NCBI GenBank assembly: GCA_903877385.1 | Contig: CAIRDP010000049.1 | Location: 1 to 45,424, forward strand | Length of the DNA stretch: 45,424 bases | From: an uncultured Bacteroidales bacterium | Lineage (GTDB): Bacteria; Bacteroidota; Bacteroidia; Bacteroidales; FEN-979 | Reading direction: 5' to 3' | In this document: positions 39,308 through 45,424 of the stretch, piece by piece | Layout: each line of letters opens with the position of its first letter | How positions within the stretch are numbered: position 1 is the stretch's first letter | Translations under genes and position numbers: made by a program | The notes under the pieces: generated by a model | What the model was told of the DNA's origin: nothing | The model's database searches: none | What the model saw: the letters and a program-made list of their open reading frames with translations, nothing else

Positions 39308-41362
39308 CTATTGCGAAGCTTTCCTGCGAAGGCGGATTTTTCGTACCGTGGCATAGGCAAGACCTGAGACCATCAGCAAGGCGCCGGCCCACAGAACATT
39401 GATAAACGGGTTCATGATCGCTTTGATCACTATGTATTCAGGCCCCTCTCCTACCTGTGATATATAGGTATAGTAATCCATAAGAGGGTAATGCCTGGTT
39501 TCGGGATTATATACCGCTCCCATGGTGGGATGAACATTCACCGAAGGATAAAGGCTGAACTGCTTTGACATCTTCCCCTCCCTCATCCGCAGAAAATCAA
39601 CACGGTAATATGTGGTGTTGCCCGACCTGGAATGGTTGACATAGGTCACATAAAATCCTGCCATATAAAGCGTATCGCTTTTCACGAGCATGAGGTTCTC
39701 AGAATTGGTTCTTTCATTGCCAAGGTCATACCTGGAGGTGTTGGTCGAAATCACCCGGGAATTGGAAAATGTGATGAGGGTTCCCAGCAAAAACAGCATA
39801 AAGCCCAGATGTGTAAGCGCGCCTCCTGTATTCCCCGGGAAGGAAGAATGAAATAATAAATTAAGCAGGGTGGCAAAGAACCCGAACAATATAAAATACA
39901 GGAAGAGAATAAATGCAAACTGGGTAACGATTCCCGAGAAGAAAAACGGGATGGAACCGAGCAGGGCAAGTAATGCCGGCAAATAAAGTTTTTTCAGGGT
40001 TTCCTGCCATTGGTTTAGAGCATAATTCAGGACCTGGCTGATGCCGATGAAAGCCGCGATGAGCAATGCATAAGGCATTTGCCAGCGGTTGTAAAACCCC
40101 ACATTGTCGGTGGGAGGCGCTACATGTGTGCCGAAAAGTTTGTTGAATACCGGGATTGAAGTTGTAAAGATCACCTGGAAAGCGGCCAGTGCAACTATGA
40201 GTGAACCGATGAACATCCAGAATTCCTTCGAAAGCATTTCATCTTTTTTATAATCCAGGATTTTACGGATGTTCAGTACAATGAACACCAGCATCATGAA
40301 AATGAATACCAGAAGGTAAATGAGAAGCTGGGTAGTGAGGCCGTTATCGCCGAACGAATGGGCCGAAGTTTCGGAAAGCACACCGCTGCGTGTGAGGAAG
40401 GTGGCGTAAAGCACAAGTATGTATGAAATAAGGCTGAACAGGAAGGCCGATAAAAGGCCGAAATGCTGACGCCTGGAAATGATCATGAAATGGAGGCTTG
40501 CGACCAGGGTCAGCCAGGGGACCAGTGAGGAATTTTCAACAGGGTCCCAGGCCCAGAAGCCCCCGAAAGTTAGTGAAACATAGGCCCAGGCTCCACCCAG
40601 CAATATTCCTGCGCCAAGAAAGGTAAGCGAAAGCAATACCCAGGGCAAAGCCGGCCTGATCCATCCCTGAAAGTCCTTTTTCATAAAGGCTGCTATGGCA
40701 TAGGAGAATGGAACAAGTGCAAGTGCATAGCCTATGAAAAGGATGGGGGGATGGATGGTCATCCAGATATTTTCGAGAAGCGGATTAAGGCCGTTACCAT
40801 CCTTCAGGTACTGAAGGTAATCGGGATGCCCGAAGATAGAGCCTGTTTGACCTGCGTAAGTCTCGCGCAAAAGGATAAAGGGGCTGCTGCCGACTTTAAG
40901 ACCGAACAGGGTGACCCCCAGCAACATTGAAGTTACAAAGACCTGCGAGAGCGAAACGATGACCATTACAGGAGATTCCCAGTCCCCTGCTTTCCTGATC
41001 AGGAACAGGCCCAGTATCGCCTGGCAAATGCCCCAGACCAGGAAACTTCCTTCCTGGCCTGCCCAGAAGCACGAAATAATGTATTTGACAGGGAGTGTTA
41101 TCGAAGAATACTGCCAAACATAAGTGTATTCAAAATAATGCCTGAAGATCAGGATGTATAAAATCACGATCACGGCAAGAAGAGATACAACGTGCAGGAT
41201 ATAGAAACTCCTGGTAATGCCCCGGATGACCCTGAGGGGATTTTCCCTGCGTGAAAAATGGAATAAAAACAGCAAGGTGGAGATCAGTGAAGTTGCAAAA
41301 CTTATCCATACAAACGACTTCCCGAGTACCCCGTATAGTAAATGTTCACCTGTGAAATTCAT
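39308..41362 (-). CDS. ccmF: CcmF/NrfE-type cytochrome c haem lyase subunit
   Basis: This is a 684-residue inner-membrane protein with about 14 to 15 helices. The haem-handling WWD-type motif is GGFWAWDPVENSSLVPWL, and conserved histidines appear in IHPPILFIGY and in VASLHFMI. An early segment has FWAGQEGSFLVWG. CcmF joins haem to apocytochrome c in the periplasm with CcmH, and CcmE supplies the haem. No other ccm gene lies in the window. Start is the ATG at 41362-41360. A -7 box lies upstream. Confidence 0.92.
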   Translation of the reverse strand: MNFTGEHLLYGVLGKSFVWISFATSLISTLLFLFHFSRRENPLRVIRGITRSFYILHVVSLLAVIVILYILIFRHYFEYTYVWQYSSITLPVKYIISCFWAGQEGSFLVWGICQAILGLFLIRKAGDWESPVMVIVSLSQVFVTSMLLGVTLFGLKVGSSPFILLRETYAGQTGSIFGHPDYLQYLKDGNGLNPLLENIWMTIHPPILFIGYALALVPFSYAIAAFMKKDFQGWIRPALPWVLLSLTFLGAGILLGGAWAYVSLTFGGFWAWDPVENSSLVPWLTLVASLHFMIISRRQHFGLLSAFLFSLISYILVLYATFLTRSGVLSETSAHSFGDNGLTTQLLIYLLVFIFMMLVFIVLNIRKILDYKKDEMLSKEFWMFIGSLIVALAAFQVIFTTSIPVFNKLFGTHVAPPTDNVGFYNRWQMPYALLIAAFIGISQVLNYALNQWQETLKKLYLPALLALLGSIPFFFSGIVTQFAFILFLYFILFGFFATLLNLLFHSSFPGNTGGALTHLGFMLFLLGTLITFSNSRVISTNTSRYDLGNERTNSENLMLVKSDTLYMAGFYVTYVNHSRSGNTTYYRVDFLRMREGKMSKQFSLYPSVNVHPTMGAVYNPETRHYPLMDYYTYISQVGEGPEYIVIKAIMNPFINVLWAGALLMVSGLAYATVRKIRLRRKASQ

Positions 41363-41390
41363 GAAAAGATGGTTCTTGGTTTATGGCCGC

Positions 41391-41398
41391 AAAGATAC
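41391..41398 (-). promoter_or_regulatory. Putative -7 box upstream of ccmF
   Basis: TATCTTTG on the minus strand matches TAnnTTTG exactly and ends 29 bases before the ATG. No -33 partner is evident. Confidence 0.45.
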
Positions 41399-41547
41399 AG
41401 TTTTAGGATTTAGCATGATTACTCATAGGTGTTTCTTCGAATGTTGGCGGGAAGCTGTGTTGAAAACTCCCGGCAATTTGTTATTAACAAAACTTAATGC
41501 AATTGCATACCGCCCCTATTTCTATTAAATTCGCTTAAATTTATTTT

Positions 41548-42300
41548 GTGGCCCAAATAGGACTTATTGGAGGATCCGGCCTTGAGAAACTAAACATACT
41601 CAGGGAAACCAGGGAGGTAAGTGTTGAAACACCTTACGGGGCTCCCAGTTCGTCATTCTTATGCGGCAAACTGGCTGATAATGAAATATTTATCCTTTCG
41701 AGGCATGCCAGGGATCATTCCATCACTCCCTCTCACGTAAACAACCGCGCGAATATTTTTGCGCTTAAGGAACTTGGTTGTACAGCGATACTGGCCACCA
41801 CTGCCTGCGGCAGCCTTAAGGAAGAAATATCGAGGGGACAGATCGTATTTCCCGATCAGTTTCTTGACTTTACCCGTAACAGGATCAATACCTTTCATGA
41901 TCATTTTGAGCCGGGGGTGACCGGGCATGTTGCAATGGCCGATCCTTTCTCGGAAAACCTGAGGCAGCGCCTGATCAGCAGTGCAGACAGCCTGAACCTG
42001 TCATACCATCCCAGGGGAACTGTGGTTACCATTGAAGGCCCCAGGTTTTCAACCAGGGCCGAATCAAATATGTTCCGTATCATAGGGGCTGATATTATAA
42101 ACATGAGCATTGCGCCTGAAGCGGCGCTGGCTAACGAAGCCGGGATTCCATATGCAGTGGTTGCGCTTTCGACAGACTATGATGCCTGGAAACATGACGA
42201 GGAACCTGTTACATGGGCCGAGATACTGAAAGTTTTCGAAGAGAATGTCAGGCATGTAACTGCACTGCTTGTTAATGTTTTACAGGATTTTAAAGTATAA
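41548..42300 (+). CDS. mtnP: S-methyl-5'-thioadenosine phosphorylase
   Basis: This is a 250-residue enzyme that splits methylthioadenosine with phosphate to adenine and methylthioribose-1-phosphate, in the methionine salvage route. The phosphate loop is GLIGGSGLEK near the N-terminus, with SRHARDHSITPSHVNNRAN. Further motifs are ATTACGSLKEEISRG, the phosphorylase signature VTIEGPRFSTRAES, MSIAPEAALANEAGIPYA and STDYDAWK. The start is GTG at 41548, the only sensible start before the phosphate loop. Inosine phosphorylase is the alternative within the family, but the TTACGSL and TDYDAWK segments favour methylthioadenosine. The TPR gene starts 4 bases downstream. Confidence 0.92.
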   Translation: MAQIGLIGGSGLEKLNILRETREVSVETPYGAPSSSFLCGKLADNEIFILSRHARDHSITPSHVNNRANIFALKELGCTAILATTACGSLKEEISRGQIVFPDQFLDFTRNRINTFHDHFEPGVTGHVAMADPFSENLRQRLISSADSLNLSYHPRGTVVTIEGPRFSTRAESNMFRIIGADIINMSIAPEAALANEAGIPYAVVALSTDYDAWKHDEEPVTWAEILKVFEENVRHVTALLVNVLQDFKV

Positions 42301-42304
42301 ATAA

Positions 42305-43975
42305 TTGCGGATGAAGCAATACATTTTTCTTTTATTCGGATTGCTGATTGTATCAGGGGTTTCAGCCCAGTATCCGGGTCAGTCGGTAAAGGATAAACAA
42401 AGCACCGATAACCTGGCAAGGTCGATGGGCGATTTGCCGATGGTAAGTGAAACCAGGGCAATGCTTGAGTTTGCAACCGGGTGGACTCTCCAGGACAATG
42501 GCAAATGGGTTTCGGGCCAAAACCAGATTCCCTGGAAAGACCCTGACCTGAACAAGTCCTCGAAGCATTCCTACAAGCTGGGAAAAGAGAATTTTATCAA
42601 TCTTGAAGTGCGCGACGTACTTATAAACAATGAAATGTACGCCGTCATAATCATGCGTTTTAAAACCGGCTGGTACGAATTCCCCATGCTTATGGAAGAC
42701 TGGCACAAACAGGTTGGGATCACCTATTACGTATGCAAACTATCGAAATTCCAGGCTGTAATCCCCGAAAAAATGGAATTCAACAGGCCATATATTGAAA
42801 ATCTTGAAGTTCTTTGCGATAATACCCTGATCAATTTTGACGAGCGTTACCTGAATTCGACCATTGCCTATAACATACACCAGATCCTCACTTTAAAGAA
42901 CATCACATCGCACAACCTGCTGATTGCATTCCTCCCGGTCCAGGGAGGAGGACAGACCTCTGCAAGGTTCAGGCTCATACAGGTGATGAACAAGGAGAAG
43001 TTTTACGGACCTTATCTTGACATCAAGAACAGGGACAAACTTTTCAAGGGGTCTTATTACGAATCAGACTTTGCTGCATTCAGGTCATTTATCAATTATA
43101 GCGGCGGATCATACATACAGGCGTTTACAGGCGTGCCCAAATCGGCTGAAGAATACTACAAACGGGGTTTGTCGGATTACGCTTCCGGGAATTACGTCCA
43201 GGCTATTACAAACCTTACCGAGGCCTCAAAATACCCTCCGTATTCAACTTTCTTCCTCACCTATGCATACCGTGCAAATGCCCGGCAAAAAGTCGGAGAT
43301 AATGCAATGGCGATGATGGACTTTGACCAGGCTATAACTTTGAAACCTGCCGAAGCCAATTACTATTCGGCCTGGCTTACCGTTATTTACAACAGGGGGG
43401 TTGCAAAATTCAATAACAAAGATAAAAACGGGGCCTGTGCCGACTGGAATACCGCCCTGCAATTCGGCTTGAAAGACGTGGCCAACGACCAGGCCATTAA
43501 AGACCATTGCAAAGGCTATCGTTTTACAGGACCATCGGTAGCTATGACCCAGACTGTTTCCACTAACCTCTCAAACTCAAGCGGACCTGATGCCATGACC
43601 GATTATTATAAAGTTTATTGGGAGGGCGTTTGGAAATACGAGCACGGGAACTTCCAGGATGCACTTTTATATTTTAACCGTGCCATTGAATTAAGGCCTC
43701 AGGACAAAGCCTTTATGGTGTATTACTACAGGGGGACTTGCAAGCTGAAACTGAACGATTACAGCGGCGCCATCTCTGACCTTGACATGTCGCTTGCTTT
43801 TAATTCCAACAACCAGGGCGATGCCTCCATGATGAAATCAGTTTACTATAATCACGGAATGGCAAATTACATGCTTGGAAATTACGCCATGGCCTGCAGT
43901 GACTTCCAGAAAGCAAAAGCTGCAGGTATGAACACTGCCGAATCAGAAGATTTCATGAACCAGGTGTGTAAGTAA
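42305..43975 (+). CDS. Secreted TPR-repeat protein
   Basis: This is a 556-residue protein with an N-terminal signal peptide (FLLFGLLIVSGVSA, residues about 1-22). Residues about 40-270 form an unknown domain. Residues about 280-390 and 430-555 contain two groups of tetratricopeptide repeats: EEYYKRGLSDYASGNYVQAI, AMMDFDQAITLKPAEANYYS, KYEHGNFQDALLYFNRAIEL and NDYSGAISDLDMSLAFN. TPR arrays bind partner proteins in the periplasm. The start is an ATG at 42305 if read from MRMKQYIF; a second ATG at 42311 fits equally well. It lies 4 bases after the mtnP gene, so they share a transcript. Confidence 0.88.
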   Translation: MRMKQYIFLLFGLLIVSGVSAQYPGQSVKDKQSTDNLARSMGDLPMVSETRAMLEFATGWTLQDNGKWVSGQNQIPWKDPDLNKSSKHSYKLGKENFINLEVRDVLINNEMYAVIIMRFKTGWYEFPMLMEDWHKQVGITYYVCKLSKFQAVIPEKMEFNRPYIENLEVLCDNTLINFDERYLNSTIAYNIHQILTLKNITSHNLLIAFLPVQGGGQTSARFRLIQVMNKEKFYGPYLDIKNRDKLFKGSYYESDFAAFRSFINYSGGSYIQAFTGVPKSAEEYYKRGLSDYASGNYVQAITNLTEASKYPPYSTFFLTYAYRANARQKVGDNAMAMMDFDQAITLKPAEANYYSAWLTVIYNRGVAKFNNKDKNGACADWNTALQFGLKDVANDQAIKDHCKGYRFTGPSVAMTQTVSTNLSNSSGPDAMTDYYKVYWEGVWKYEHGNFQDALLYFNRAIELRPQDKAFMVYYYRGTCKLKLNDYSGAISDLDMSLAFNSNNQGDASMMKSVYYNHGMANYMLGNYAMACSDFQKAKAAGMNTAESEDFMNQVCK

Positions 43976-44016
43976 AGTGAACCGTGAGTAATGAGTAACG
44001 ATTCAAAAGTCACGGG

Positions 44017-45141
44017 TCAGTAAACGACCACATGATGTCTTACTCCGTTTTGGTACGCGATAACCCAGGCATCATGTATACCCTGCTTCCTCAAACGGTT
44101 GCAAAGTTCTTTTGCAATATTGAGATCCTTGTAATAATGTCCTATGATATAACGGTTCAGTCCGTTCTCACTCTCCTTTATCACAGGCATATCAAGATGG
44201 TAATGCTTTTTAACCCAGGCCACGGTATAGTCATGCTTTGCAAAGGCACATACCTGAACAACATAGTTATACACTGCGGAGGCCGACGGGATTTCCTGGC
44301 TCTGCCTCGGGGGTTCCGCAACAGGAACAGCCACAGGTTCCGTAGGCCTGGGCTGGTATGTGACGGGGTTTGAATATGAATATTCCTGTACATTGATGTT
44401 CTTTTTGGAAACCCCGAACCTGTATGAGGCTGTGAATGCCAGAAGGTTCACGAAATCCCATTTAAAACCTCCAACGGTCTGGTCAACCCGGTCTGAAAAG
44501 ATTGTCCTGACTGTATATTCTGCACCTGCATTGATTTTATTTGTGACAGCAAATTGTATACCCAGCCCCAACGGGACTACCATTGCGGCTTGCATACCTT
44601 TTGTCTGATCAGGACTCCCGGTCACACCGTTAACCGACTTGCCGAGAATTGAATTCCATGCATTCACCCCAATGCCCACCGTTCCATAGACAAAAACCTT
44701 TCGACCGTCATGGTAGGGTGAAACCAGGTTTGAAAAATTGAATACCGAGTTTATGGTAAAATCGATGAAAGTGCCTTTGAAGTTCCAGTTCACCGGTTTG
44801 GAACCCTCCAGCCCGTCTTTGCTTCCGTTAAGGCCTCCTAACAGCAATTGCCCCTTCAGGCCGACCACGTTCGTAAACTGCCGCATTAAAAACAAGCCTC
44901 CTGCAGCGCTGATGTTGCGGCTGGGCAGGAATTTGTTTGAACTGAGATCACCGTAAAAAAAGTCAGGGCCAAGCATAGCTCCGGCTTCCCAGGTCCCGGC
45001 CAGGGATGCATTTCCGGCTTTCCTGCCAGGATCAGGCTGGGAGTCAGCATAACCATAATTAGCAACGGATTGTGCGAAGATGGCAACATTAACAAACACC
45101 AATAAAAAAACAAAGGCTGTATATCTTAATTTTAGCGGCAT
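44017..45141 (-). CDS. Outer-membrane beta-barrel protein with C-terminal SPOR domain
   Basis: From the ATG at 45141 this is a 374-residue protein with a signal peptide (LRYTAFVFLLVFVNVAIFAQ). Residues about 30-260 are strand-rich with alternating hydrophobic residues (GAMLGPDFFYGDLSSN, FTINSVFNFSNL, GAEYTVRTIFSD), as in an eight-stranded outer-membrane barrel. A Pro-rich linker (PTEPVAVPVAEPPRQ) leads to a SPOR domain at the end (YVVQVCAFAKHDYTVAWVKK to GVRHHVVVY) that binds denuded peptidoglycan. I prefer 45141 over a TTG at 45162, because the promoter-like box covers 45160-45167 and a start there would leave no leader. Confidence 0.85.
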   Translation of the reverse strand: MPLKLRYTAFVFLLVFVNVAIFAQSVANYGYADSQPDPGRKAGNASLAGTWEAGAMLGPDFFYGDLSSNKFLPSRNISAAGGLFLMRQFTNVVGLKGQLLLGGLNGSKDGLEGSKPVNWNFKGTFIDFTINSVFNFSNLVSPYHDGRKVFVYGTVGIGVNAWNSILGKSVNGVTGSPDQTKGMQAAMVVPLGLGIQFAVTNKINAGAEYTVRTIFSDRVDQTVGGFKWDFVNLLAFTASYRFGVSKKNINVQEYSYSNPVTYQPRPTEPVAVPVAEPPRQSQEIPSASAVYNYVVQVCAFAKHDYTVAWVKKHYHLDMPVIKESENGLNRYIIGHYYKDLNIAKELCNRLRKQGIHDAWVIAYQNGVRHHVVVY

Positions 45142-45159
45142 GGCCCGAATTAACAAGTT

Positions 45160-45167
45160 CAAATATA
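45160..45167 (-). promoter_or_regulatory. Putative -7 box of the SPOR-barrel gene
   Basis: TATATTTG on the minus strand matches TAnnTTTG exactly. Transcription would start near 45153, 12 bases before the ATG at 45141, which supports that start. Confidence 0.45.
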
Positions 45168-45285
45168 TAACAGCCCCGGCTGTTTACGTAGAGTTCCGAG
45201 GTCTTACTTACTACAATTTGTTAACAAAATCCACAGGACATTTGAAGTTTTTACCCGGTAAAGGAGTGTCGCCCAAAGCCGTGTA

Positions 45286-45424
45286 ATCGAGTAGGAAGTG
45301 AGTGATTATTTCACTCACTGTCCTCTCACGCCACCGTACGTGCCGTTCGGCATACGGCGGTTCGTAAAGATAAAGATTTAGAGTAAACCTCGGAAAGACC
45401 AGAAAGACCAAGATTGCGGAGGTA
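45286..45424 (-). mobile_element. 3' end of a group II intron (domains V and VI), truncated by the window
   Basis: On the minus strand positions 45360-45331 fold as domain V: CCGCCGTA pairs with TACGGTGG, inside it TGCC-GAAC-GGCA, with a 2-base CG bulge and the CGC-type catalytic triad. Positions 45319-45297 form the domain VI stem (AGTGAGTGA, loop AATAA, TCACTCACT). The intron probably ends at CTCGAT, that is near 45286, so the 3' exon starts TACACGGC. The rest of the intron, including any reverse transcriptase gene, would lie beyond the right edge. A frame at 45211-45411 is the well-known false gene over such intron tails. Confidence 0.82.

Noticed and set aside
45211-45411. A 66-codon minus-strand frame with YEPPYAERHVRWRERTVS
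   Set aside because: It lies over domains V and VI of the group II intron and is the usual false gene at such sites.

Overview
The window looks like a chromosome segment of a member of the Bacteroidota, probably an uncultured Bacteroidales-type lineage. Clues are promoter-like boxes matching the phylum's TAnnTTTG -7 consensus, weak or absent Shine-Dalgarno sequences, many lipoproteins with an LxSC-type lipobox, a VirE/BT4734-type mobile-element protein, a beta-flower repeat protein, and SPOR, TPR and S9-peptidase genes of Bacteroidota type. The finer taxonomy cannot be fixed from what I see.

The left part (about 1.9-19.6 kb) is AT-rich and holds one long rightward gene set that is the most unusual part of the window. 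In order it encodes a small lipoprotein, a large lipoprotein with a degenerate vWA-like look, a three-helix membrane protein, a tubulin-like GTPase-fold protein, a 1308-residue Hsp70/actin-fold protein, a second and apparently degenerate Hsp70-fold protein with a 140-residue polyproline tail, a GYF_2-DUF805 membrane protein, two TerD proteins, an inner-membrane OmpA-domain protein and a TerB-like acidic protein. After a hairpin come a PMCA-type Ca2+ P-type ATPase, a TPM-domain membrane protein (frameshifted at a 7-A tract) and a small secreted protein. I read this as a Ter-type, calcium- or metal-linked envelope stress system built around two cytoskeleton-fold NTPases. The GYF_2 domain probably docks on the neighbour's polyproline tail, and the OmpA protein probably ties the complex to the cell wall. 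A decayed CAP-domain gene fragment (1558-1776, minus) and an intact CAP gene (20319-21374, plus) bracket the set in opposite orientation.

From about 21.4 to 27.5 kb lies an integrative element. A tyrosine recombinase sits next to an intact tRNA-Gly(CCC) with its own terminator. Further in are a beta-flower repeat protein, an unknown 303-residue protein, an excisionase-like HTH protein and a VirE-type primase/helicase-like protein, followed by purine-rich inverted repeats. I found no second att copy, so the left end is open.

The right part (27.6-45.2 kb) is more GC-rich and looks like ordinary core genome: CoA-acylating aldehyde dehydrogenase, hybrid histidine kinase with DgkA/UdpK-like kinase, S9 peptidase with a sirtuin, a divergent block for surface polysaccharide initiation (oxidoreductase, lipoprotein, sugar-phosphate transferase), L-isoaspartate methyltransferase, CcmF-type haem lyase, MTA phosphorylase with a TPR protein, and an outer-membrane beta-barrel protein with a SPOR domain. 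The window ends in the 3' end (domains V and VI) of a group II intron on the minus strand.
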